A stretch of 64,000 nt of DNA from Volutella citrinella. Taxonomy: Eukaryota > Ascomycota > Sordariomycetes > Hypocreales > Nectriaceae. Shown piece by piece: positions 53,431-63,196 of the stretch. Both the position numbers and the translations under genes were made by a program. Each line of letters begins with the position of its first letter. The stretch's first letter is position 1. The stretch lies in contig JAWZSP010000005.1 in NCBI GenBank assembly GCA_034401135.1, positions 744,001-808,000 of the forward strand, read 5' to 3'. The notes beneath the pieces were generated by a model. It saw only the letters and a list, made by a program, of their open reading frames with translations, ran no database searches and was not told the DNA's origin.

Positions 53431-55173
53431 ATGCTCGAACAGCTCACCACCGTCCCGGTGTGGAAGGCATCCTTGCTGGTACTATCCGTTTCCGTAAGTC
53501 TGATAACATCTGCAACGTTGCAAGCCGAGATTAGGCTTGTTGGAGCCGCAATTGACCCGTACGTGTGTAGACGGTAGGCTACCTCATTGGCAGCGTCATC
53601 TACAACCTATTCTTCCACCCTCTCCGCAAGTATCCGGGGCCAAAGCTGTGGGCCGCCTCTCGTTGGCCCTGGAATTTTATGTGGCTATCTGGTACTGGAC
53701 ACAAAACAGTCCTCGAGCTGCAGAAGAAGTACGGGGATGTGATTAGAATCTCCCCCAACGAGCTGGTCTATGGATATCCAGAGGCTTGGGAAGATATCAT
53801 GGGCCATCGCAAGCGAGGACAGGCCGAAAATGGCAAGGACCCGTCATTCTGGATCGAGAGCGATACATACACGCTCGTCGGATCTCCACGTGAGCGACAT
53901 CAGCGTCTACGAAAGGCCCTATCCAATGCCTTCTCGGCCAAGTCAATGATGGAGCAGCAGCCCATCTTTCAAGAACATGTGAACTTGTTGATCCGCAGAC
54001 TGAAAGAGGCCGTTGAGAAAGACGAGTCTCAGGACATCACGGCATGGTTTAACTGGACAGCCTTTGACATGATTGGCGATTTGTGCTTTGGCGAGTCGTT
54101 TGGATGCCTGCACGAGCGTGCCTATCACCCCTGGGTGAAGCTCATCTTCGAGAACATCAAGGGCATGGCTCTCAAGATCGTACTGATCGGCATTCCATTC
54201 TCTCAAACAGTTGCAAATATGGTCATGCCCGCCGAGATGGCAAGGAAGATCAAGGCACACCACGAGTTTGTTGAGGCCAAGGTGGCCAAGCGCATGGAGT
54301 ATGGCGTGCCACGGCCTGATTTCATGGAATCGATGATCCAGGCCCGTCACAAGTCTGTAAGTATGATGTGTTCACACCTACTTCTGAAGCGACAATTAAC
54401 CTTGAGCAGTTAATGTCCCATCGGGAGATGATCGCAGTTGCCCACAATCTCATTGTCGGTGGCTCGGAAACTACTGGGACTGTTTTGGCCGGCACCACGT
54501 ACCTGCTTGCCAAGAACCCGCGCGTGATGGCCAGGCTTGGTGAAGAGCTGCGAAACACTTTCCATAATGATGATGAGATTACTTTGCTCAGCGTACAGAA
54601 GCTTGACTACATGCTGGCCGTCTTTGACGAAGCTCTGCGTATCTATCCCCCGGTTCCTTCTGCTATTCCTCGCATTACGCCTCCCACTGGAGCAACGATT
54701 CGCGGAGAGTTCATTCCCCCAAAAGTAGGTGTCAAAAATGGCTTGTTCCTTTAAAGGTGGCCAAGACGCTAATACTTTGATAGACTACCCTCTCGATTTG
54801 GTCGTGGCCAATGTGTCACAACTCGGCTTTCTTCAAGGATCCTGAGGAATTCGTTCCGGAGCGTTGGCTCGGCGATCCAAAGTATGAGAGCGACATCAGG
54901 GAAGCTTCGCAACCATTCTCTGTTGGACCCCGCAACTGCATTGGCAAGAAGTAAGCACATTTCCACCTAAACATCTACACATGTGCGATCCGCCCTGTTA
55001 ATAGCCCCAGTCTTGCCTATGCAGAGATGCGTCTCATTCTGGCCAAGCTCGCGTGGAACTTTGACTTCAAGATCCACCCGAAGAGCGAGAATTGGATCGG
55101 TGATAACTCGCTGTTCTTCCTTTGGGTCAAGCCAGACCTTTATCTTCGCATGACACCAAAAGTTAACGAGTGA
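53431..55173 (+). CDS. Cytochrome P450 monooxygenase, five exons
   Basis: Exons 53431-53493, 53571-54356, 54410-54724, 54784-54950 and 55005-55173 give 499 residues; all four introns (77, 53, 59, 54 bp) keep phase. Residues 3-35 form the N-terminal membrane anchor, followed by the hinge HPLRKYPGPKLW. The I-helix motif is GGSETT near 300-305, ExxR is Glu357-Arg360 in FDEALRIYPP, and the heme loop is FSVGPRNCIG with Cys440. All are intact. It resembles the fungal isotrichodermin-15-hydroxylase/benzoate-hydroxylase-like group (CYP65-type), but family naming needs a search. It should hydroxylate the substrate at the ER. The acceptor at 54409 could also be 54406, adding one Gln. A dead relative lies at 32341-32772. 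Confidence 0.92.
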
Positions 55174-55572
55174 TGGATCATGGCTTAGGTTCCAGAGTTT
55201 GACGATGAGGGGGGATTTTGTTTTTGGCAGATGAAGGGATCTGAATTTGACATGCCGGATGGTGTAGCTGTATGCGCTTCTGATGAATTCAATACTGATG
55301 TTCAAGCTTAATCACAGGTCAGCACAAGGCCACACACTTGGAAATTGGGCGAATTTCAACCTCACATTAAGAACGACAAGTAATCTCGTCCAGCATTAGA
55401 GCATGTACACTGGCGGGTTAACAGGCTCGGTTGGTTTGGCATCCGCTGCCGAGGATTCATATCTCATTGACGCAATTTGTAAAGCTACACATATGCCGTA
55501 TAGGTCGGAAAGTATCTCATTTATCTCAGTGCCATCAGCAAGTATCTGCGCAGTTTCAATCCTCCGTTGAAT
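55174..55572. other. Convergent intergenic region
   Basis: Shared 3' flank of the P450 and SDR 3. One CCGAGG box at 55449. Nothing else recognised. Confidence 0.4.
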
Positions 55573-56453
55573 CTACAAACCCCGAGTCCATCCTCCATCA
55601 ACCACGACATTTTGACCGGTTATCTGAGATGTTAGATTCGATTCAAAAGTAATGATAAATATGTACTAACATAGCTTGCACGCTCCGAAGCGAGGAAAAC
55701 GACTTGAGCAGCCACCTCTTCCGGGTTGCCCGGCCGCCTCACTGATATCACGGGTTGCGGCTCCGGCTGAGAGGCGATCAAATCATTGCCTTCGCTTTCT
55801 ATCTTCTCACTAACACCGGTATCAATCAGACCAATAGCAATGGTGTTGAATGTGATACCGTAGGACGCGAACTCGTTTGAGAGAGATCTCATCAGTCCGA
55901 CGGCGGCTCTACTCAATCCTCAGTCAATGGAACGTTGCGGATTCAGAACCAGAACGACTTACAGTCGGAAGGTATTGCCCAAGACGATGTGATGCCATCG
56001 ATGTGGCTCCAGGGTGCAGACGCTGCCCAGGTTAATAAACCGCCCCCATTTCTTTTCCTTCCACGCTGGAAGGACGGCTTTGGCGAGATGAACCACACTC
56101 AGAACGCATTGATCTGAGCTGGTTCGGAAGTCATCTGCGCTGGCTTGTTCAAATCCAAATTTGATCAAAGACCTAACATTGCACACAACGACATCTGGCA
56201 CCGAGCCAAACACTTTCTCGGTCTCCAGAACGGCAGCCTTCACCTCGTCTTCTTTGGTCATGTCTGCGGAAATATAGCTCGACTTGCCTCCAAGGTCTTG
56301 GAGTTCTTTGACTGTATCTTGAAGCGGCCCAACGCTCCTGGCGACGATCATGACAGATGCGCCTTCGGTTGCGAATTCTCGAGCTATCGCTTTGCCAATG
56401 CCGCTAGAGCCACCAGACACGAGAACCACTTTGTTCTCGAGACCGAGTTTCAT
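55573..56453 (-). CDS. Divergent SDR 3 lacking the YxxxK active site
   Basis: Exons 56453-55963, 55908-55671 and 55623-55573 encode 259 residues; introns of 54 and 47 bp restore phase, and the last 16-codon exon (ITGQNVVVDGGW) completes the usual SDR C-terminus. The cofactor loop SGGSSGIG is intact at residues 14-21 and VARS follows strand 2, suggesting NADP. Where classical SDRs have Y-x-x-x-K, this protein reads LGNTFRLAAVG: Tyr and Lys are both missing and an Arg stands nearby. A bacterial FabG-like subgroup shows a similar SNxxR arrangement, so this may be a real subfamily and not decay. It may not be a normal ketoreductase. It shares a CCTCGG-bearing promoter with the YciI-like gene. Confidence 0.82.
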
Positions 56454-56629
56454 CTTGGAAGAGCCACAAAGCTTCGTTGTGCGTTGCAGATTTCCGTAAA
56501 GCCAAAGCAAGTCCGTAGGGTAATGAGCAACAGTATGTTGCGTATACCAATATATGACGGGCGTATGCGTTAGTTGTGATGGAAAGTGAGCCACGGATCG
56601 ATGCGGAACGTGATAATGCAAATAACTCT

Positions 56630-56675
56630 CCTCGGTCCGAGCTTCGGAATCCTAACTTAGCCGAAGAGGCCTCGG
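56630..56675. promoter_or_regulatory. Two CCTCGG boxes in the SDR 3/YciI-like promoter
   Basis: Boxes begin at 56630 and 56670 in the 366-bp divergent interval between SDR 3 (start 56453, minus) and the YciI-like gene (start 56820, plus). Confidence 0.6.
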
Positions 56676-56819
56676 AGCCATCACCAAATGTGTTTGTTAA
56701 TTATTATGTTCTTGACCACACTCCAACGAGATAATCCAGCTTCTTATCATCGCTAGCCACTACAACTAGCTATTTTTCTCTCATCAGCTAGCAGAGACAT
56801 CGCCACAAGTACTCTCTCC

Positions 56820-57155
56820 ATGTCTGCAAAGACCTTTCCTACCGAGTGGCTTGTCCAAGTGCCACTGAATCCCGGATCCCTCGAACGTCGTTTAGCCCTC
56901 CGAAAGCAACATGTGGACGAGGCCATGCCGAAAATCAACGCAGGTATCATCACTCTCGCTGGAGGGATTCTGTCCGAGCCTACTCCCGATGGCGATAATA
57001 AGGGCATGACTATCGTCATCTTCACTGTGAACGTCGACACTGAGGCTGAGGCAAGGAAAATCATGGAGGACGATATATATACCAAGGAGAACATCTGGGA
57101 TACGAACAAGGCGCAGATCTTCCCATGGAAGACTGGGATCAGGCTGGCCAAGTAG
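56820..57155 (+). CDS. YciI-like small protein (dimeric alpha/beta barrel)
   Basis: A single exon of 111 residues. EWLVQVPLNPGSLERRLALRKQHVDEAMP gives the first strand and helix with the conserved His of YciI-related proteins. The following KINAGIITLAGGIL, TIVIFTVNVDTEAEARKIMEDD and IWDTNKAQIFPWKTG complete the ferredoxin-like fold. Family members act as small-molecule-binding or dehalogenase-like enzymes and are often found in aromatic and lactone catabolic operons (compare muconolactone isomerase, same fold). In this cluster it could isomerise or bind an intermediate. No targeting signal. The size is normal for the family. Confidence 0.8.
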   Translation: MSAKTFPTEWLVQVPLNPGSLERRLALRKQHVDEAMPKINAGIITLAGGILSEPTPDGDNKGMTIVIFTVNVDTEAEARKIMEDDIYTKENIWDTNKAQIFPWKTGIRLAK

Positions 57156-57562
57156 TCTGGTGACAAGTTCTCCTGGTTATGGAATATGAACCAAGATACC
57201 CGTCTATGAATGTGCGCGGGACAGCGTCTGCGGCCTAGTCCGGGGTCGAGCTACAAGTTAATTGACAGAGGGCTAATAAACCATCGAACTATTTAACTGT
57301 GTGACTCTTACTGAACCCTCACTGTGGCTGAGATGCTGGGTATATCATCTACTGTGGTACTGACTGTGGTTTTCTATTTTGTGTGTATGGGTTGCGTGCA
57401 CTGCGCCGACTCTTAGAACTATATGTCTTGCGTAAAAGCCGTTTTTAAAAAGTGTTTCTTGTAATATTTTTTTTCTATTCATACTAGTCTCTGCGCACAT
57501 ACTCCCCTTGCACAAGCCAAATCCCGTGAAGCTTCATGCACAATCTGCATTGTTCTTCCTCG
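57156..57562. other. Convergent intergenic region
   Basis: Shared 3' flank of the YciI-like and thiolase genes. T-rich at 57460-57477. No CCTCGG box, no gene. Confidence 0.5.
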
Positions 57563-59016
57563 TCACAGATTCGCATTAGCTCGAACCCTACGAAGCGTGT
57601 CATCCAACGCAAAGTCGTTCCTATTGGCCTTGCTTCGAACCCTATCGGCGTCCTCGATTGAAATGCTTCGTGCCTCGACGGCAGGGTTGTAGCCGAGCCA
57701 GCTTGACCGCGCAATGTCCGCATCGCTGACCTTCTGGTTTACCGGGCTGCCATCCGCACGCTTGTAGATATTGATGACGACGGCTCCTCCAAGGCCCAAG
57801 TTGTGCTGTAAGGCGACCGATGCATTCTCTACCAGGCGGTTGTTGGCCCAGCCTCGCAGCTGCCATGTCAGCTCGGCACACTGGGCGAGGCCGGTAGCGC
57901 CAATGGGGTGGCCCTTGGAAATCAATCCTCCGGATGGGTTGACTACCATCCGGCCTCCATACGTGATATCACCCTTTCGAACCATCTCATGTGCCTTGCC
58001 GTGTTCGGCAAACTCAAGAGCGTCTAATAGGATCAGTTCGTTGGTCGAGAAGCAGTCATGAAGCTCGCAGACGTTGACATGGGCAGGGGTGATGCCAGCT
58101 TCTTTCATAGCTGCACGAGCCGCCCGTTGTGTCATATCATATCCGATCAGCTCAATCGCGCTTGTTTTGAATGCCTCTGGAGAATCCGTCTTGAACGCTT
58201 GTCCAGCCATCAGGATCGCCTGGCCCTTGAGGTGAGGGCGGGCGTCTAGGAACTTCTGCGACACAATGACAGCCGCAGCGGCGCCATCACTTGTCGGGCT
58301 GCACTGCAGTTTGGTCAAGGGAGCGAAAATGGTGGGCGACTTCTCAATTTCCTCGAGTGTATAAGCTTGGCGGAACTGTGCGTAGGGGTTTCGCTGCGAG
58401 TGTTCATGCGAGACACGGCCAATCTCAGCAAAGTCTCGGGCGGTCGCTCCGTACCTAGTTAGATGCTATTAGACCAGCTCTCGATCCCGATTGAGTCAAT
58501 GATGGGGTATGTTTACTTTTCAATGTACTCGCGGCCAGCGTTGCCAAAGTACTGGGCCGTCAAGGGAGCCTTGGCATCAAGGCCGACGAGTTGCTTCATC
58601 TTGGCAGCAAACCGACCGCTGGAGCTGGGTCTGTCATCCCAAACACTCTTGAGGCTTCCTGGCTTCATCTTTTCGACACCAACAACGAGAACGCAGTCTG
58701 CATTTCCACTTCGCACGAGTGTGCGCGCCAGATAGAGCCCGACGGAACCTGTGGCGCACGCATTGGCCGTATTGACAATGGGGATGCTCGTCATGCCGAA
58801 CTGATAGAAGACTCGCTGGCCAGATGTAGAGTCACCGTACGCAAAGCATGCAACTCCGTGTTCCACATCGTCGTAGTTGATCTGTGCATCCAGCATCGCC
58901 TTGACACCGGCCTCGAATCCCATATCGGGATACTCGCGCAGCCCTCGCGGCTTGATGAACTTGGTCATGCCCACGCCAAGCACGTAGGCTTGGTTTCCTG
59001 GTTGGGATTGCCCCAT
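57563..59016 (-). CDS. SCPx-type thiolase
   Basis: Exons 59016-58517 and 58454-57563 (62-bp intron, GTAAAC...ACTAG) encode 463 residues. The acyl-accepting Cys87 lies in NTANACATGS; HDCFSTNE carries the first catalytic His, and GGLISKGHPIGATG the second. PTSDGAAAAVIVS in the middle is also typical of the SCP2/SCPx thiolase branch, which handles branched-chain and steroid side-chain 3-ketoacyl-CoAs. The length (about 460) corresponds to the thiolase without the SCP2 lipid-transfer domain. The protein ends RANANL; ANL is a weak PTS1-like tripeptide, so peroxisomal import is possible but not certain. Two CCTCGG boxes precede it. It would carry out the last chain-shortening step. Confidence 0.9.
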
Positions 59017-59233
59017 GGCCGACAGTTGCGTAGAGAATTATATGTTACGTGCTTCTTGACTCGAACAATGGTGTCGTTGCAATCTCTTGAGCTGTGAAAC
59101 GCAACGGAGTGACTCGGTGGCCAAAGGGAAAAGGTTCTGCCTGCACCAAGTGGTATTAATGCTAAATGATACTTTAGTGCCATGATTCACGCCATAGCTT
59201 TGTGCCGTGGTCGCCCCAGGCAGTGTCAGGTCC

Positions 59234-59263
59234 CCGAGGTTAACATAGTGGTTGCGACCTCGG
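59234..59263. promoter_or_regulatory. Two CCTCGG/CCGAGG boxes upstream of the thiolase
   Basis: Boxes begin at 59234 (CCGAGG) and 59258 (CCTCGG), about 220-250 bp before the thiolase ATG, as an inverted pair. The rest of 59017-59587 is the 3' flank of the kinase gene and shows nothing else. Confidence 0.6.
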
Positions 59264-59587
59264 AGATTTTGGGCGCTGGCTTGCTGCGACAGCGCAGCGA
59301 GTCGGTTAAGTGCGGGAACGGCTATGGGCAGCCACACCGTAGGCCTGCCCTAAACCTACCAATCTCGTGCGCAATCAACGCAGTTTCACGGCCGCATTAG
59401 TTTCCTAGACCTTGGTTTGCACTAAATCAACTTTGTTGTGAACTGAATATCTGGACTACGATAGAGTGTGTGAATGGATGGTTCGTGTAAACAGTCAGGT
59501 CTACTATAGGTGTAATTTGATAGTATCTCTGCGAACCAAGCAAACAATGTCTCTAGGCCTGGAGGGGTTTTTTTCATGTAAATCTAT

Positions 59588-60959
59588 CTAGAGCTTAGAC
59601 CGTGACGCCTCTTCGTTACTCTGACTCTGAACCATCTTCCACGCGGTATCCAAGAACTGCCTGGACTTTTGATAGAACAGATGGCTAAAGTCACTGCTAG
59701 CTTGGCCGCTAATGCTCCTGGCCTGAATGCCATGGGCTATCGCACCTCCGCGGATGTAGCCGAAGAGTGTTGCAACCTGCCAGTCCTTACCCCCTCCGTC
59801 TTGGCGAAGATCAAATCCCACTTTCTCGGCATAGCGGTCAAGCAGCTCCTCAGGTTCCGGCAGCCCGTACGCAGCTCTGCGTTCAGGCTCATACGGGGAC
59901 TCGGCAGCTTTTGATGATGGCTTGCCGAATCTAGGGGCGCCGCTGACAAAGGGACTGATGAAGAACACTACGTCCAGCAGAGGATGCCCAATGGTTGAGA
60001 GCTCCCAATCGAGAATGGCGATGACTCTCGGTTCTTTAGGGTGTAGCATCTAGTGAGTTGATCTGAGTATATGTGTCTTCAAACGTATCAGCTTATTCTA
60101 CTTACCAGGTTGTCAAATTTGAAGTCGCCGTGCACAATCGAGTAACGTTCGCCCGGGAGGTTTTTTCTAACGTGGTCGACGATCTCGTCATACTTCTCGT
60201 GGGCTCGTCCAAGAGCCTGTCCGGTTTTCTTGTCTCTCACAGCTGCTTGCTGAGACTCGATTTTGCTCAGTGTGTTGCACTGACGTTCGTAGAATCCCGT
60301 CTTCTTGCCATAGCCATTCAACCCAATTGAATCAGGATCGAGGGAGTGAAGCCAGGCAAGGGTTTCCGCCGCAGAAAACCATCTGTTTAGCTATTTATTA
60401 GTAGACATAAGTGAGAAATAGCGCAGTCGGTCTTACACTTTTCTTCTGTCTGAAGGGCTCAGGTCTGGCATATCGTGGTCTGTTAATATTCTGCCATGGA
60501 CAAATTCCATAAGCTACACCACACATTAGTACTTGCTGGCAAGGCTGTCAATGGTTCTTACGTAGAAGGGCGTTCCAATGACCGATGAATCCGTACAAAA
60601 TGTATAAACCTTGGGGACTGGGAATCCATCTACAGATCCGAGTGCCTGGAGCACACGAAATTCTCGATCGATCTGGTGCGCAGTGGGACTAATGGATTTC
60701 CCCGGAGGCTTCTTCCTCAGGATCCATCTGGTTTTGCTATCATGGCAATTTCAGCAAGCGTTCCTCTGCGTAAATATTTTTATTTCTTGACAAGATACTT
60801 CACTTACGCTGAATCGTCAAGAAAATAGGTCGGATTACTCTGTCCGTACCCAATCTTCGAGGCTACGACTGGCAGCTGCAGATCGGGGACTTTTCCCGAC
60901 TGCACAAGCCATTCGCCGAGCGCCTTGTTGTCGATATCATGCACCGATGCCGTACCCAT
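59588..60959 (-). CDS. APH-fold kinase resembling the ACAD10/11 N-terminal half, PTS1 SKL
   Basis: Exons 60959-60808, 60736-60562, 60513-60437, 60382-60106 and 60049-59588 give 380 residues; four introns (71, 48, 54, 56 bp) agree in phase. An N-terminal [11 protein letters not shown] strand pair, [10 protein letters not shown] (ATP-binding Lys region), [13 protein letters not shown] and VPVPKVY-like segments are exactly those of the phosphotransferase part of ACAD10/ACAD11. The catalytic loop is HGDFKFDNL and the metal Asp lies in [11 protein letters not shown]. It ends SRSKL, a canonical peroxisomal signal. Human ACAD11 and bacterial LvaA phosphorylate the 4-hydroxyl of 4-hydroxyacyl-CoAs. 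Here the kinase is its own gene, head-to-head with the acyl-CoA dehydrogenase that would be its fusion partner. Confidence 0.9.
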
Positions 60960-61222
60960 GTTCAGTTCAGACTCGATGCAAGGGAAATTGCCGGGGATGA
61001 CGTCCGATCTGAGGCGATGGCACTCAATCTTGGTGGATTTCTTGCCTCGAAACCACAGACCAAGTTAGTTTCCACGGCGCGAAAGAGCCAGAAATCTCAA
61101 TTTATCGGGAGCAGGGGACGTTTCGTGGCGCTGCAGGCACTCATTCGCTCTGGATTCAATCGGATCGTAGTGCCTTGTATGTAGTGGTTGAGCTGCACCT
61201 GCACTCGTCATCAGCTTCGGTG

Positions 61223-61235
61223 CCGAGGCCCTCGG
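61223..61235. promoter_or_regulatory. Perfect CCGAGG-C-CCTCGG palindrome between kinase and dehydrogenase
   Basis: Positions 61223-61235 read CCGAGGCCCTCGG, two inverted boxes with a single base between them, near the middle of the 437-bp divergent promoter (60960-61396). Nothing else recognised in the interval. Confidence 0.7.
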
Positions 61236-61396
61236 AAACGTCCCCTGCCTTACCACTACCGCAAATCATACCTAGTCCACCCATTCTTTGAGCAGGGCTA
61301 CATTGATTTGTGGACAAAATCGCATGTATACTCCATACTGTTGTCTTTCTACGCTCAGCTTATCGACTGATTGGACTTCAACGCTACACAGTCACG

Positions 61397-62752
61397 ATGA
61401 ACTTCGAACTCCCTCCCGATCTACAAGACTACTTATCGCGGCTTGATAAGTTCATCAACGACAAGATCCTGCCGTTACAGAACAAAGATGATAACCAGCG
61501 CTTCTTCGATCACCGCCGCGAGGCTTCACGGACCCAGTGGGATAACCAAGGATTGCCAGCCGAGGACTGGGAGAGATTGCTGAAGCAGGCCAAGGACCTG
61601 TCAGACGAAGCTGGCTTCTACCGCTTCGCCGCTCCTCAAGAATATGGCGGCTCAGGGAGCAAGTCTCTAAACTTGTACATGTGCGCGACTCGATACTTTC
61701 TCACGTCGCATCCTGTGTATGGCGGTGGAGTCAGCCTTGCCAATGATCTGCAAAATGAGCACAGCGTTGTGGGAAATAATCCGACCACTATTTTGCTACA
61801 CCACTACGGCTCCGAGGAGCAGAAGAAGGTCTTCATTCCTGCTAACCTCCGTGGTGACATGAAGTTCACCTTCGGGTTGACCGAGATTGATCATGGCTCC
61901 GATGCCACACATATGGACACCAGGGCTAGGGCTATCACTCTCCCATCAGGCGAGCCTGGGTACGAGATCAATGGCAACAAAAAGTGGCAGACGGGCATGC
62001 ATCATGCCAACTACTGCGTCATATTTGCCAGAACTTCAGGACAAGATGGCGATGCAATGGGTATCACCGCGTTCCTGGTGCCTGTTGAAACTCCTGGTCT
62101 GAGTGTTGTGTCCTACGAATGGACCCTCAATATGCCAACCGACCACGCCACTATCAAGCTTGAGAATGTCCGCGTTCCCGCCTCTGCCATATTGGGACCA
62201 CCTACCAACGGCCTTGCCATTGCACAAACATTTACACACGAGAATCGCCTCCGTCAGGCCGCAGCTAGCTGTGGCGCGGCTCGCTTCTGCGTTGATCGAA
62301 GTGTCGAGTATGCCAATAAGCGAAAGCCCTTCGGCAAGCCATTGTCAGCAAACCAAGCCATACAATGGCCTTTGGTTGAGATTGCAACCCAGGAAGAGAT
62401 GCTAAGGCTCTTGATTCTCCGAACGGCCACCGAGATGGATCAAGTACGGGACGAAGCGGTAGCGGCCGGGAAGTATCCTTGGATCGCCATTGAGAAGGAG
62501 CTTGGCCATAAGATTGGAATGTGCAACTACTACGCCAACAGGCTTGCCTGTGAGGCAGCTGATCGTGCGATTCAGATACACGGTGGAGATGGATACTCAA
62601 GGCATTATCCATTCGAGCACATGTGGCGACACTTCCGACGATATCGGATTACTGAGGGCAGCGAGGAGGTTCAGATCCGCAAGGTTGCTGCGTATCTCTT
62701 TGGCTACAAGTCGACGGGAAAGACGACTGGCAAGGCGGACGCAAAGCTTTAG
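61397..62752 (+). CDS. Acyl-CoA dehydrogenase, ACAD10/11-like, PTS1 AKL
   Basis: One exon, 451 residues from ATG 61397 (frame open further upstream; this ATG begins the family homology MNFELPPDLQDYLSRLDKFI). Motifs are FAAPQEYGGSGS, KFTFGLTEIDHGSDATHMDT (FAD/substrate loop), NGNKKWQTGMHHANYC, ETPGLSVVSYEWTL, a TFTHENRLRQAA segment and the C-terminal IHGGDGYSRHYPFEHMWRHFRRYRITEGSEEVQIRKVA. These place it with the ACAD10/ACAD11/LvaC group and not with ordinary straight-chain dehydrogenases. It ends ADAKL, a type-1 peroxisomal signal matching the SKL of its divergent neighbour. In the ACAD10/11 reaction the phosphorylated 4-hydroxyacyl-CoA loses phosphate to give an enoyl-CoA that enters beta-oxidation. 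Confidence 0.92.
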   Translation: MNFELPPDLQDYLSRLDKFINDKILPLQNKDDNQRFFDHRREASRTQWDNQGLPAEDWERLLKQAKDLSDEAGFYRFAAPQEYGGSGSKSLNLYMCATRYFLTSHPVYGGGVSLANDLQNEHSVVGNNPTTILLHHYGSEEQKKVFIPANLRGDMKFTFGLTEIDHGSDATHMDTRARAITLPSGEPGYEINGNKKWQTGMHHANYCVIFARTSGQDGDAMGITAFLVPVETPGLSVVSYEWTLNMPTDHATIKLENVRVPASAILGPPTNGLAIAQTFTHENRLRQAAASCGAARFCVDRSVEYANKRKPFGKPLSANQAIQWPLVEIATQEEMLRLLILRTATEMDQVRDEAVAAGKYPWIAIEKELGHKIGMCNYYANRLACEAADRAIQIHGGDGYSRHYPFEHMWRHFRRYRITEGSEEVQIRKVAAYLFGYKSTGKTTGKADAKL

Positions 62753-63067
62753 AACTACAGACATGAAGCTTGAGTGGAAGCATTAGAATGGAAGTAAATG
62801 TATATTTAGTAGGCGGTAGGTTTCAAAATACTAGTTTACGCATTCGATTCCGGTACATTTTAGTCGCGGCCAACTTGGGGACCGTGGTGTGATGACATCG
62901 TAACAACGAAGACGGCCAAGCTCAAATGTTGGCCCGATGCTACCTTACGTACATTTGACCCTTTTCTCATTAACTTCCATTGGGATGGGCTAGGAACTAT
63001 GGGCTTTCTGGGTCGTATGTACTCTGCCGGGGCGGCTACTTCGCCGAGAAGAATGCCGGCGATGCTA

Positions 63068-63073
63068 CCTCGG
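63068..63073. promoter_or_regulatory. CCTCGG box upstream of hydrolase 2
   Basis: A single box, 124 bp before the ATG at 63197. The remainder of 62753-63196 is the 3' flank of the dehydrogenase and shows nothing else. Confidence 0.5.
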
Positions 63074-63196
63074 GCAAGAGTCTCGCTCGGGTATGTGTGA
63101 GTACACGCAGTAAGGCCGTTCATTATTTGTCCACAAATACCACGCTTAAGTTGAAGAGATAAACAGCACTAGGCTCCATGGTGCACCGAAGTCACC

